A DNA stretch of 64,000 bases, from contig JACEHZ010000200.1 of the NCBI GenBank assembly GCA_017893485.1, positions 248,001-312,000 of the forward strand, in the 5' to 3' direction. Source of the stretch: Hemerocallis citrina. Taxonomy: Eukaryota > Streptophyta > Magnoliopsida > Asparagales > Asphodelaceae. Shown here piece after piece: positions 11,396 through 24,057 of this stretch (positions are counted from its first letter, which is position 1; each line of letters begins with the position of its first letter). The position numbers and the translations under genes are program-made. The notes under the pieces are model-generated. The model was not told the origin of the DNA. It worked only from the letters and a program-made list of their open reading frames with translations, and did not search any database.

Positions 11396-11687
11396 TATTG
11401 GGCGGAGGTTTTTAATGATAAAGTCCATTGAATTTTGTTTAAATTGCATATTTGCCCTTTTGGTTGAAAATAGGCTAAATTTGGAAAAATACCCACTCAA
11501 CATTATCAGTGTGTGATAAAATACTCATTTTTTTGTTAAAAAACATGCTTCAACCTTTTTTTTCTCAATTTGGTACTCAAAATTTTCGTTTAAAAAACTA
11601 CCATGAACTATATTAGTGATACAAAAAATAGCTTTGAACTTTTACTTGTAAAAAAAATTATCCTAAACTTTTATTAATATTTGAAAT
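11396..11687. other. AT-rich flank of element C
   Basis: Low-complexity A/T sequence. GAAAT at 11683-11687 abuts the 5' LTR of element C and differs at one base from TAAAT (59252-59256) after its 3' LTR. It is the probable target duplication of C. Confidence 0.5.
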
Positions 11688-13419
11688 TGTAACATCCTGG
11701 AATTTTAAATAATATTTTAGAATTTATAAATGAATTAAATTGAACTTTTTGTGATTTAATAAATACTTTTTCTGAAATTTATCTTTTTGCACGTGATAAA
11801 CACGTGCAAATATTTTTTTGGGAAACACAATGTCATAAAATTCATTTGGAAAAATCTAAAATTTATTATTAAATATTATTTATAATTTTTGTGTATTTTT
11901 ATGAATGATTTACGGCATATTTACAAATACTAAAAAATGAAGGACTTTTGTGTAAAATTACCACTTAGAGTAAAAACTCTAGATTTTGGTTTTCTGGGCA
12001 GTGCATATTGGCTAAAAAATTCAGGAGAGTAAGGGGATTTAATTTTATTTGATTTTAAATCAATTTGATTAACTAATAATTGGAATGATCCATATATGTA
12101 AATAAATAATTTCCTTGAGAAGTAAATTTGTAAACTTTGTGAAACCCAAAAAACTGAAATCCCAACCTATATCAGGCGCCACAGCCGCCCATTCCCTGTT
12201 GTTCACTCAAAACTATTTTCTCATTATTTTCTTGGAGTTTATAGCTTGTATCTTGGACTTTTGCAAAGGAGATAGAAGGGGGTTTTCTTTACTATTTCTT
12301 TTGTGCTTCGATTGAATCTTCTTGAGGCGTGTGATACTTTCATACCTCTTGTTTGCTATATGATTATAAATTGTTCAAGTATAATGCATGATTGGAAGTT
12401 GTATGATTATGAAATATGATTGGTGAATATAGATTCTAAATGAATAGATAACTAATTAACATCTTTCAAGAAGAGATATGAAGTTATGAAAATTTTTCCC
12501 ATGCTTAAATAGTTGATGTATGAGATACACAAAGATCATCACTTTCTTATGCCATGCTTGAATGAACGTGTTTAAATTGATATTAAAGGTGTATAAGATA
12601 TGTAGAGTTGTCATCTAATTAGCATAGATCCAATTTTGCTTGTGTGAGTAATTATTGGATTGTGGATGTATATCATGTATAAGTAGAATGCAAATTGAAT
12701 AGTAATGTCATATATGCATATGGATAAATAGAAAATCTTTAAGTTACTGATTTACTTTTGTACTCGCTATTCTGAGATGAAACATAGAGAGTTTGTCACA
12801 CCCCGCTTCCAAAAAATACGGAATACGAGTGCGTGACGAAGCCCAATGAATGATTTTAACATCATCCATAAGCTATAGGATCGAATCAGTATCACAACAA
12901 GAATATAACAAAATATATATATACAACCACGCATGCATGAAATATTTATTAAACAACAGAAATAATTGAAACAAATACTAGCGTCTCAAATAATTCTCAA
13001 ATATGGATCAAATGTAAAACTCGGAAACATAAGCCCGTTACAAGTTTTAAGTAGCAAGAAATAAATAACTCAAAGGAAATAAATAATTTAAGCATGTCTT
13101 TTCTCCATTTGAAGCTTAAAATCTTTGCTCACCAATTCCAGCAGGCAACACGCCTCCAAAGTCTGTTTAATAATTATAAAAAGGGAAAAAATAGAGAAGA
13201 CAAGAGAAAACGCCCTTAGTGCAAGTTAGGACCATAAATAGTAAAAACGAGTACAAGTAATGTGGAACAAGATTTGGAATCGAGAATATAATAGGGATGC
13301 AACAAGTAGTGGGAATTCAAGAAAACTAGCTAACAAGAAGGACAACTCAAGTGATCAGGTTGGGTAACATATACTAATAGTGGAGTAAGTGGCAAGTGGA
13401 CATGTAAGGGTATCCAACA

Positions 13420-13580
13420 TCAAGTGACAAGTATTAAGTTCAAGTGTCAAGTAACGAGTCTCAATTCTAGTATCAAGTAACAAGTCTCAAGTCTAGTGTC
13501 AAGTTGTCAAGTACAAGTATCAAGTTCCATGTATCATGTCATCAAGTATCAAGTAAGCATGTATCAAGTTTAAGTTTCAT
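13420..13580. repeat. Minisatellite of CAAGTATCAAGT type in X1
   Basis: Irregular repeats of AAGTATCAAGT, AAGTGTCAAGT and AAGTCTCAAGT fill about 160 bp. X2 has AACAGTA repeats at the matching place instead (26101-26255), next to the shared motif ACTTTTACTACATGG / ATTTTTACTACATGG. Confidence 0.75.
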
Positions 13581-13794
13581 ATATCAAGTCTTGTGGTTGT
13601 TACTATCTAGGTAGCACTTCATGTATCCATACTTTTACTACATGGTTGCTACATTCAATCAGTTACGTTTAGGCTTAGTAATGAAGTTTATAGGACGGTG
13701 TACTCAGGTATCAAGTATCAAGCAAGCTATGCTCATGAATCTGGTAATCATATAACTAGTTCATGTGTCGAGTCATAACAAGACAAGTCATGAA

Positions 13795-13915
13795 TTATAT
13801 ATATATTAGTTCATGGATCGATAATATACTAGTCCATGAATCGATTTATAATATACTAGTTCATGAATCAAATAATATACTAGTTCATGAATCGAATAAT
13901 AATATACTAGCTCAT
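13795..13915. repeat. Short tandem repeats of TAGTTCATGAATCGAATAATA type
   Basis: About four to five imperfect copies of a 22-30 bp unit containing ATATACTAGTTCATGAATC lie within X1. They generate a short low-complexity reading frame that is not considered a gene. Confidence 0.75.
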
Positions 13916-15276
13916 GAGACATGTATCATGTGGAAAATATGGGCCCCCTTCCGAGTACACTTACCTATATTGTCCACTACTATGGTCTTTCCCTTAAACC
14001 CAGGCTTGTTACTTTTTATTAATTTTTATCAAGAAAGCATGCAAGTGTGCGAAACAAGTCAAGAAATCATAATCATGGACATGGAACAAGTTTGAGATAT
14101 TTATATAGCATATTCGAGGGTCAACATGAATAAAAATACACGAACAACGAAAATCTCAAATTCGGACAGCACGATGTTGCTGTACCAAAACTGCGATTTC
14201 CGTTGCTACGAGATAGAAAATATGGATCCGTCAGAAGGTCTAGAAACTAGACTCATGCCCGATCCTAATGCATATAATTAAGGTACATAAAAAATGCGGT
14301 AACATGTGTAAAAACAGCAAACTATACAGCTTTTGTGTTCAGCCAGAATTTGTGAATCTGAGTTTGTACATGTGAAACACGGTTGAAACAGTACTAATTA
14401 ATTCGGAAAATTTTTGGGAATGTTATCTAGGGTGTCCAGCAACAGCATGAAAAATTTCAGATCAATTGCTTACTGGTAACATAGTTAAAATAAATTGCAA
14501 CTAAAGAGGTACAACTGTTTTGTGAATCTGCGATTACCGACACAGCAGCAGTAAAACTATGATATCTTCTAGACCGTAACTTGGAATTCGAAAATTCTAG
14601 AAGTTATTGACAACTAGACATTTATAGATACATTTCATATTCAGGGCTCAAGTTCAAATTTTGATTTTAAAGGGGTCGAAACAGCAAGTAAAGTTCAGGA
14701 CACCAACAAGTGTGAATGTCTTTCATATATAAGTTGTATAATAATTGGTTATTATGAGTCCAAATTAATGTGTGATACAAATACGGATGCACTGGGGATC
14801 AAATCAGCAAGGAACATCTATTTCTCAACTCAAAGAAATGCAAGATCATCACATACATGATACAACACACACCTACAAGTCTAGGATTTATTAGTTTCAT
14901 GTGTTCAAGTGAGTAGGAGATAAAATGAGTCCAATTAATTTATATAATATATCAACGAAGGGTTGTGACTCTTGAGATTAGGGGATCGATGATGAATAAT
15001 TTAAGATCAATAACGATGAGACAAGGAGGAGTCACAACTACTATCTATTTACAGTATTTTCAATTAAACACTTGTACTAGAACAAAAATTTGTACAAGAA
15101 GAATACTTGCCTGATCGACGGTGAATCCGAACACGAACAAATGCGGGATGAGAATCCCGAAAGGTGAGGCACGAGCACGAACACACGCACACATGTACGA
15201 GACACGTGCAAACACCCACACAGCGGATCTATTCCGGATCGGCTCTGGATGCCAAACAGCAAACACCCACACAGAT

Positions 15277-15800
15277 ATGATCAGATCGAGATCTGATCAG
15301 ATCGAGATCTGATCTTGATGAGTTCTAACGGTCGGAATTCAAAGTTGCCAATCCCGGTTCCTTCTTCTTCTCGATCGGCAGACAGGGAGAGAGAGCGGGA
15401 CTGTGATGAGAGGCGACTGCGGCAGGGCGGAGCAACGTTGAAGTTCGACTGGGGAGCATTCAACGATGGCGACGACGGCGATGAAGGGAAGGCGGCGACG
15501 AGCTCTGTTTTGGGTTCGAAAACAGAGCGGCAAAGCAATGGCGGGAGCTCGGGCTTCTGGTTTGGACGAGGCGATGGAGAGGAAGAGGCGATGGGGTAGG
15601 GGTGATTGGCGATGAGGTTGCGAAGTAATGGAGGAAACGGCGGTGCAAATGGGTTCGGGATTGAGGGAGACGATGGTTAGGCGAAGGTGGGTTCGATGAC
15701 GGGAGGTGGGTGACGATGAGGAGAGTGGAGGTCATTGGCGAGGAGGCAGTGGGTCAAGGCAGAGGTTGGGGAATTCGGAGATCAGTGATGGAGGTGGGGA
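15277..15800. other. GATC-rich palindromic repeat and GC-rich block in X1
   Basis: Positions 15277-15315 are a near-perfect tandem of AGATCGAGATCTGATC. A GC-rich block to about 15800 follows, with short ORFs on both strands that match nothing I recognise. X2 has the same order (GATC-rich 27880-27990, then GC-rich 28140-28790), so the block is a family feature rather than an accident. Confidence 0.55.
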
Positions 15801-17749
15801 AGACGATGAACAGGAAAATCTTGGCTGCTGGGTGTATGGGGTTTGCACAGTAATAGGGGTTAGGCTAGGTTTAGGGTTTAAATAGTTAGGGTTTGGGTTA
15901 ATGGGTATTTGGGTCGCGGTTTTGAGGGGGATCCAATAAGAGACTTTGTCAAAATTCAATAAAATTGGGGGAAAAGAAATAGATAAAATGAATAGTCAAT
16001 TTCTACATGAAGAACGACACAAAAGAGCAGAACAAACAATACAGTTGAATTAGATATTTACACCAAAAAAATTGAGTTGAAACAAAAGAATGATTTTATT
16101 CGATCTGGAACAAAAATACAGATCTCAAATTGAATACAAGAATACCAGGAATGAAAATATAGTAGAAAAATATTGACACAAAAAATAGGAGTTACAGAGT
16201 TTAATGTTGTTGTGGGTTTTATTGAATGAGAAGTGAAATAATTTGATGTTGATTTGGATGGATTGAGATATTTTGACCAATGAGTGTGTTAAACGAGATT
16301 ACTCTCAGTTTCAAACATGTTTGAATTGTGTTTTCTGTATATGAAGACAATTTTGGCTGCAATTGTAAGAGTTCAAATATTCATATGAGAAGTTCTTCGA
16401 AATCTTGGTTTTTTTGCAACAATATGATATTTGAAAAATTGCTTCTTTGGTGAAATTTATGAGGATTTGATTTGATGCATAAGTTAAATTGTTTGGCCAA
16501 GGATGTACCTTTGTTGTTACAGATTTTTAGCAATTGAAATCATGTATTTGAAGTTTTATATGTATATCAGTTTTGAAAGAATTGGCTGTCACAGACTGGA
16601 CATGCCAATCGTCTATGCGGTCGACCGCAGTATATCTTTCGGTCGACTGCAGTTCAAATAACGCACAGTGCAGTCGGCTGTCATGCTTGGTCCGTCGCCA
16701 TTCTTCCCCTGTGCAGTTGAATGCAGCAATTTATGCAATAGCTGTCAGTCGACCGCCGTAGTGTGAAGGGGAGTTTTTGAGCGCTGTCAGTCGATCGCCA
16801 TAGTTTATACAGTATGAGATAGCCGACAGACTCGTGTTGTGCACACTGTTTTGGTGAGTTTTGTTGTTCTTCGAACGATTGTTTATTTGTGTTTGCAAAG
16901 TTAATTTCTTTGATTATTAGCAATAATTGAACTTACATTTCACCACTATGTATTCTCAAATTTTATCAAGTACTTAAATTCTAATTCTTGTGGTTTCGAA
17001 AAGTGAACGTTTCACAAATTCCAAAAGTATTATATTGAATTTATTTCGCTGTTTTTAGAGTATAAATCTCAGTTTTGTTCATATTTCGTTTCAGTTTTGA
17101 TAAATTATACAGTTGTACCTTGGAAGTATTTGGTTTCTATTAACTATTGGCTTTGAGGACCTCGTTATGAGTTAAATTATTTGGAGTTATGAGATACCAA
17201 GAAATGTTCATTTGATGTTTGATTTTTTAAACTTTAGAGGTTGAGTGGGACCCTAACATGCCGGCAATTGAGACTTTGTGGATATTTTGGCCAGTGGGGC
17301 CTTGTTTTTGAGTTAGTTGAATTAAGTCCGGCAGGGTACGCCAACTCTGGGGGGAATTATGACTTAACTAATAATAATAAACCTAAGGACATGCACTATT
17401 TGGAGCTGTGATGAAATAAGAGCAAACATGGGTAGGGAAGCCTCCTATGGCCGGACGGTGGAAGATAAATCTCAGGAATTATCGGGGTTTGATCACGGAC
17501 GGTGTGGGATGAATCTTCTGGATCACCAGGGGTCGAGGCGACGCTTATGGGATATTTTTGTGATGAGGTGCCATTGGAGGATGGTGTGGGTTTCAATTTT
17601 CGGAATTACCGGTGTGTGAGGGTGCGTACCCAATATCACAGACGATGAGAAAGTTGATTCTCAGGAATTATCGGGGCGTGGCACTAGATACTCACATAAT
17701 ACTCTAAATCTTAAAGTAATCACCAATTAGGATTAGTTGCATAACGTGA

Positions 17750-20700
17750 TGTAATACCCCAGATTTTTTAAATAATGTTTTTAAGATTAATAAATGAATT
17801 AAAATTATTTTTGGTGATTTAATAAATATTTTTCTGAAATTTACCTTTCTACACGTGCAAAACACGTGCAAATATTTACTAGGGAAGTTTAAAGTCAAAA
17901 ATTATTTTGGAAAAACTCATTATTTATTATTATATATTATTTGTGAATTTTTTGGATTTTTCTGATAATTATTGGACCTATTTGCAAATATTACAAAAAG
18001 ATGGACTTTTGTGCAAAATTATCACTTGGAGTGAAAACTCCAGATTTTCGGATTTTTGGGCTTGGTACGATCCTAGTCAACTCAGAGATAAGGATTTTAT
18101 CTTTTGTTTTAATAAATTTGGTTTATTTTGTAAGTTTTGATAAAGAAGGACCCTTTTGCAAAATCGCCACTTAGAGGGGCAAAAGTACAATTTCGTTTTT
18201 CTGGGTTTTCAAAACAGTGTCGGTTGATAATTGAAGGGATTATTCTTGTTTTAAATCTCAATTAAGATGGTTTTATTTAATTTCGAAGTATAAGGATCTA
18301 TACATGTAAAAATATATTAACAGAGGTATTTTACAAATCTATTCAAAACCCTAATTACTTGAATTTCCGGCCTATAAAGGTTGGGGTGCAGCCGTCTCTT
18401 TGCTGCACAACACAAAGAGATTTCTTATTATTATTTTCTTGGAGTTTTAAAGCAATGATCTTGGTTTTCTTGCGAAATGAGAGATTTTTCTTATTTCTTT
18501 ATTATCTTCGGTTGATTTTTCAATAAGGTGAGTGACATATGTTTGTTTTCTTATTGTTCTAAGCAAGTTGTATGTGATGATTTATCTACTAGAAAGCACG
18601 TTAGATGATAGTATGTAGATATAATGAATTTTGATGAGTAGATGAATTAAAAATTGAATCATTTCATGAAACTATACTATTGATGAATAAAACCCTAATT
18701 TGATGACTTGAGATTGTTAAAGAACCTAATAGAAATCTTGGGTGTGTTGTTGTGCATTATGATCTTGCTGATTTGTTTGCATAAGATAAATTTTATGTTG
18801 ATTATTGCATAAAAATGATTAAAACATAACCTTACTGTGTACATAAGCATAGACTATGTTCATGATGTTTTGATGAATGAAACTTGATTGTTTACATGTT
18901 ATATTTGCACATAACCATGGATAAATTAATCTAATTAGTTGTAGATGTGTATAAGAAGAGGTAGAAGGATTTTTGGATCTAAAGAAATCAAGTTTTGATG
19001 TGTTGAAGAGGTGCTGTTTACGGGTCTGACTGTGCTCAGTCGAAAAGTGGGTGGATTTTGTGGGATTTTGAAGTTTTTGATTGATTCTTGAGTTGTTTTG
19101 GTACTAAGATTAAATTTAACCCTACACTAATCCTATATACTGATTCTAAATGCTTAAACACTATATGTATAGACAATATATACACATATATATACAAAGA
19201 TCTAAATGTTTCTATTTTGAAGACTGCCGAAATTGATTTGATGATTTTTATCAAGTTTTGATTGAGATCTGATTTGTTTTAGTGCTGATGTTGAATCCAA
19301 ACATTTTACAACTCCTAAATGATGTATTTTGATGTTTAAACTGATGCTTAATTACCCTATGCATATATATATATACTATCTTGCTGACTTTGCAGAGATT
19401 TTGTGAAAAATCTACTCTTTTATGGATTTGATGAGATTTTGCTTTGTTTTATAACTTCTATATGTTATACAAGATATGTTTAATCATCTCAGGAAGTTTA
19501 ATTTTGATTTTACAAAGTTTTAATCGAGTATCAGTCAAAACATGCACAACCCTTACCCGGTTGTATAGCAGGTCACGGTCGACCGCCCGGTCGACCGTCA
19601 TGCTTCCATTTTGGGGATTTCTAATTGACAGTCGACTACCCTTCTTGTACGGTCGACCATCAATTGTTCTTTTGGACTGTTTTGCTGATTTTCTTCGTTT
19701 CTTTTAAATGATTATTTTTCTTAATATTATGGACTATTACTCTACTATTTTATATGATATTTTTACTACAGATTACAGTATTTTACAAGAGTTATATTTA
19801 TTTATAATAGTATTTTAATTTTATTCTTATGACCTTATTAAGTGAGTTATATGTGTTTTCAAACGAATTGATGTTTTTGTGATATTCTACAACTTAAAAA
19901 TATGATTTTCTGTTATTTAATGGATTAAATATTTTATTTAAATTCTGGAATTATATGAGTACATTATATAGATTTGGATTTTTGTTGATTTAAAAAGTTT
20001 CTTCATATAATCGTTTTTATGATGGATTTGTGAGTTTTACTGAAAGTTTTGGTATTGATGGTTGAGCTATGAGTCTTTAGAGATTGAGTGGAGCCTTAGC
20101 TACCGGCAGTTGAGATTTTGGTTGTTGTTCAGGTGAGTTAAGCCCGGTAGGGTACACCAACTCTAAGAGATTCAAAATCTAATAAATAATTAATTAACTT
20201 AAAAAGATAAGAACATGCACTAGATGGTGATATGATGAAATGAGTGCAAACGTGAGTTATGGACTCTAGGATGATCCAAGGAGTGAGATATTCCCCAGTA
20301 TTACGGGACAATGGACGTAAGGACCATAGAGTGATCCGCGGAGTGGGATTAATCTCCAGTATTCTGAGGATGAGAGCGATGCTCATGGGATGTTTGTGCA
20401 ATGAAGGTTTCAGGATGACCTGCGGAGTAAGGCAATCTCCAGTTTTCCAGGACGATGGACGTAAGGGCCACAGAATGATCTGCGGAGTGGGATTGGCCTC
20501 CAGTATTCCGAGGGCGAGAACCGATACTTGCAAAATGTCTAAATCTCATAGTAGTCATCATAGTAGGATTAATTTTATAGCGGGGGATTTAACCCTATCA
20601 AGTGGAGAACGTTAAGGGATTGCACCGAACCTATGTAGAGTGGGATGGATAGAATCCAAAAAGTATGCATTAGAGAGTCAGCATATAGCATTGGTGTTTT

Positions 20701-21236
20701 CTTGACTTGGTTTTATGCATGTTGTTTCCTGTTTTCCTACACTCGACACTTAGTCTAGTTTCACTTAATGTTTAGTCTAGTTTTACTTGATGTTTTCATG
20801 TTTTATTTATTGTCATTTCTTATTTCATTTATTCTTGTTTTTGATACATGTTATTTATGATTCTATGTCTTAAGTTTTATTTATGTTGCATTTATTTTTA
20901 TGTCTCTCACACCGTTATGGCTGACCCTAGTAGTTTTGGGGGTTAGGGTTATCTCTAGTCTCGTGTTTTACAGGTAGGTACCTATAGCTTTGGGATTTGG
21001 ATGCATGAGATAGAATTGATGTTATGGCTTATGTAAATTGTAAAAGAATGTGTTGTAAAAGAAAGAATTATAATTCAAGGTGTTTGTTTTTCCGCTATGC
21101 TTTGTAAAGAATTAATGTAATAAAAGTTAAAAAATTTATCTGTGTTTTGGCTATGTTTACTATTATAATTGAGGTTGATGATGGAAATTGTGCCACGTAT
21201 TTCTGAGATATCATATTGGAAATTCGGGGCGCTACA
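17750..21236 (+). mobile_element. Solo LTR Y1 (3,487 bp)
   Basis: It begins TGTAATACCCC and ends CGGGGCGCTACA. The flanks are CGTGA (17745-17749) and CGTAG (21237-21241). The uninterrupted sister LTR of C reads CGTGG at this site (near 58652), so each flank is one G-to-A change from a common CGTGG duplication. It has the same layout as the LTRs of C (paired CACGTG near the start, GTCGAC cluster, matching terminal 600 bp) and is a related chromovirus family. No internal coding region. Confidence 0.85.
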
Positions 21237-21848
21237 CGTAGGATTGAATCCTGTAAAGTGGAGAACAATAAGGGCTTGCACCGGACCTATGTAGAATGAG
21301 ATGCATAGAATCCAACAAGTATGCATTAGTAATCATCATATGCATATGCATTTGTGTTTTCTTGACTTGTTTTATGCATGCTTGATTTCTATTTTTCTTA
21401 CACTTGACACTTAGCCTAGCTTCACTTGTTGACTTATGATTTTATTCTTTATGTTTCCATTAAGTTTGTATTTCCTCAAATATCACTCACACCATTTATG
21501 GCTGACCCCTGTAGTTTTGGGGGTTAGGGATATCTCTAACCCCATGTTTTACAGGTAGGTACCATTAGCATGGAGTTCGGAGCATGTGGTAGAATATTTA
21601 ATGTTTATGCATATCTTGTAAAAAGATAGATTGTAAAAGAAAAATTGTATTTATGGTGCTATGTTGTAAAAGAATTGTAATTCAAAGTATTTAAATTTCG
21701 TTATGCTTTGTAAAAGAGCTGATGTGATAAAAGTTTTTAAATCTCCCTGTATTTGGACGCTATGTTTATGATTACAATTGAGGTTGATTCGGGAATTTGT
21801 GTCACATATTTCTAATTTATTTATTGGAAATTCGGGGCGCTGCAGTGT

Positions 21849-21860
21849 TGGTATCAGAGC
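21849..21860 (+). promoter_or_regulatory. Primer-binding site of element C (initiator tRNA-Met type)
   Basis: TGGTATCAGAGC starts four bases after the 5' LTR. This is the usual plant gypsy/copia primer site, complementary to the 3' end of initiator tRNA-Met. Confidence 0.92.
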
Positions 21861-22822
21861 AAGCTTCAATAGTAATGTTAAACATGTTAAAGGGAATGAA
21901 CCTAGGTGTGGGCATTAGAGCGTGAGTACCTAGGTATGGACATTAGAGTGTGAGTATTAAAACATGAAACTAAAACAAATGAAATGGTTTGAGTATGAAT
22001 AGACCTTTGCAGTGGGCAGTTAGTATGAATGTGATTTATGTTATGGTGCTCTAACATTTCCACGTGTTTTGCAGTATTTAGCGAAATGGCAGGACCCAGA
22101 ACCGGGAATGGTGGGAATGATGATGGGGCTGAAGGTTCCCATGGGGCTAGACTTGATTTGGAGATGGAGATTGCCAGGGTGTATCAAACTCTGAATGCAT
22201 TTGTGGCAGCAAGTGCGACTCAGAATCAAGGAGCAGACCTTGTACCTATTAATGCTGATTCGATCAAGCAAGTGGAGTTTAAGCGGATGAAGCCGCCATT
22301 CTTTGAAGGCAAAGCAAATCCCAATGAAGCTGATGACTGGATCAGGCAGATGGAGATGGTCTTTGAGGTTTTGGAAACCCCCGAGGCTAACAAGGTGAAA
22401 TTGGCTACGATGCTGTTGGAAAAGGACGTCGGTATTTGGTGGCAGTCTGTGAAGAGGACTTTTGGTAATGAGCATGTGACTTGGGAAGCTTTTCTTGGAG
22501 AGTTCAGGGATCACTACTTCCCTTTAGACATTCAGGAGAAGAAGGCAATGTATTTTCTAAACTTGTAGCAGGGTAATATGACCGTGCGTGAGTATGAGAC
22601 TAGGTTCACGCAGCTGTCAAGGTATGCTCCGGACTTGGTTGTTGATGAAGCAAAGAAGGCCAAGAAACTTGAGCAGGGCTTGAGGCCAAATCTAACGTCC
22701 CAAATGATATTTTTGGGGATCAGAAGGTTCGACAAACTTGTTTGGAGGGCAGTCATGACCGAGGAGGACATGTATCAGTTCCAGAAGAAACAGGAAATCT
22801 TGAACAAGAAGAAAATGCCAAC

Positions 22823-23311
22823 TGTAATGCTCCTGCCCCTAGCTCAGACAATTTATATAATTTAGACAACAAATTAGATACTATGTAGTACAACTGCCCA
22901 CCACAGGCTGCCTCTCAAAAGGTGGTTAACCGAATTGGTGACTCTTGATCATAGACATTATTATTTATATATTATTTTTATTCAAGTTATCTCCCGATAT
23001 GGGACTATTACTTACCTTTCTCCCATTTCTCTCTCTCGAGAAATGCACAACAGCATCAACATCCAGGTGCCCCCCCTCCCCTCGTGAAAGCCACGTCAAC
23101 CCGTGGTGACGTCACACACAAGAGAACAGCAAGCAATAACAGCATGCTTTTGCTATTTCTCTCCCAAGTGGGCCCCCCACAACACTATTCCTTTTCCAAA
23201 TAATTACAAACCATGCCATCATGTATATTAAAATTTCCAAACAGCCACTTTTTACTATTTCAACATATATTATATATATTTATACTCTTTTGAAAATTAT
23301 GGGGTGTTACA
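22823..23311 (-). repeat. TRIM 3' LTR
   Basis: On the minus strand it starts TGTAACACCCCATAATTTTC and ends with AGGAGCATTACA. It differs from its partner at about 5% of sites by eye, including the outer end. It contains GTGGTGACGTCACACACAAG with a TGACGTCA palindrome (about 23103-23122). Confidence 0.92.
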
Positions 23312-23553
23312 CCCCCCCCCTTTAGAAATTAGCGTCCGCGCTAAGCACGGGCATGCACAATCTAGTGCAGGATCTCCTTTCTAGACGATGTGGAGTGGAG
23401 TACCCTGATTCTGCTAGTGCACAGTACCCCAATTCTGCAGGTTGTCCATTATTTCAGGCTGCAATCTCGCTCCCTCTCAGGCATACCTGTACATCTGCTA
23501 GCTCCATCTCAGGCATACATCTCACCCACTCTTACCCACACTCGGTATCGAAA

Positions 23554-23569
23554 GTCGGCTCTGATACCA
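23554..23569 (-). promoter_or_regulatory. TRIM primer-binding site
   Basis: TGGTATCAGAGCCGAC on the minus strand, complementary in its first 12 bases to initiator tRNA-Met, two bases from the LTR. Confidence 0.9.
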
Positions 23570-23571
23570 TT

Positions 23572-24057
23572 TGTAACGTCCCTATCCCTAGCTCAGAAAA
23601 TTTATACAATTTAGAAGACAAATTAGATACTATGTAGTACAACTGCCCACCACAGGCTGCCTCTCAAAAGGTGGTTAACCGAATTGGTGACTCTTGATCA
23701 TAGGCATTATTATTTATATATTATTTTTATTCAAGTTATCTCCAGATATGGGACTATTACTTACCTTTCTCCCGTTTCTCTCTCTTGAGAAATGCACAGC
23801 AGCATCAACATCCAGGTGGCCCCCCCCTCGTGAAAGCCATGACAACCCGTGGTGACGTCACACACAAGAGAACAGCAAGCAACAACAGCATGCTTTTGCT
23901 GTTTCTCTCCCAAGTGGCCCCCCCACAACACTATTCCTTTTCCAAATAATTACAAACCATGTCATCATGTATATTAATCTTTCCAAACAACCACTTTTTA
24001 CTATTTCAACATATATTATATATATTTATACTCTTTTGAAAATTACGGAGTGTTACA
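23572..24057 (-). repeat. TRIM 5' LTR
   Basis: Starts TGTAACACTCCGTAATTTTC on the minus strand. The primer site lies two bases inside it. It carries the same TGACGTCA palindrome, a bZIP-type (CRE/AS-1-like) motif that could act in transcription. Confidence 0.92.

Larger units (their letters stand above)
12794..16196 (-). mobile_element. Solo LTR X1 (3,403 bp)
   Basis: It begins TGTCACACCCCGCTTCC and ends GGAGTTACA on the + strand. It is flanked by GAGTT at 12789-12793 and 16197-16201. The empty site is visible in the sister LTR of C (AGAGAGTTTAATG near 57047). There are no internal genes, so this is a solo LTR left by LTR-LTR recombination or a very long-LTR non-coding element. It is assigned to the minus strand because the reverse complement starts TGTAACTCC and ends GGGGTGTGACA, like related LTRs here. 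A divergent copy, X2, is at 25281-29332. Confidence 0.88.
11688..21844 (+). repeat. 5' LTR of element C, split by two solo LTRs
   Basis: LTR sequence is 11688-12793, 16202-17749 and 21242-21844. The gaps are solo LTRs X1 (12794-16196) and Y1 (17750-21236). Joining the flanks reproduces the uninterrupted order of the 3' LTR at 57018-59251. It has a spaced pair of CACGTG motifs (11790-11795, 11801-11806) and a cluster of GTCGAC palindromes at about 16605-16795. The LTR ends CGCTGCA. Confidence 0.9.
22823..24057 (-). mobile_element. TRIM (terminal-repeat retrotransposon in miniature), 1,235 bp
   Basis: Two LTRs (22823-23311, 489 bp; 23572-24057, 486 bp) flank only 260 bp. The target duplication CCAAC is perfect (22818-22822 and 24058-24062). 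The orientation is minus: next to the right LTR is the reverse complement of TGGTATCAGAGCCGAC (primer site, 23554-23569). Next to the left LTR is a C-run that is a G-rich polypurine tract on the minus strand (23312-23323). It has no coding capacity, so it must be moved by proteins of another element. It is inserted in gag of element C. Confidence 0.95.

Noticed and set aside
13763..14095. 110-codon frame with ILVHES repeats
   Set aside because: Arises from the TAGTTCATGAATC minisatellite.
15060..15600. Small ORFs in the GC-rich block of X1
   Set aside because: Same reason; interrupted by palindromic GATC repeats and not shared as protein with X2.
23312..23323. Poly-C run as assembly noise
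   Set aside because: It is exactly where the minus-strand polypurine tract should be. Only its length is uncertain.
22823..24057. Simple local duplication instead of a TRIM
   Set aside because: Target duplication, primer site and polypurine tract are all present at the correct places.
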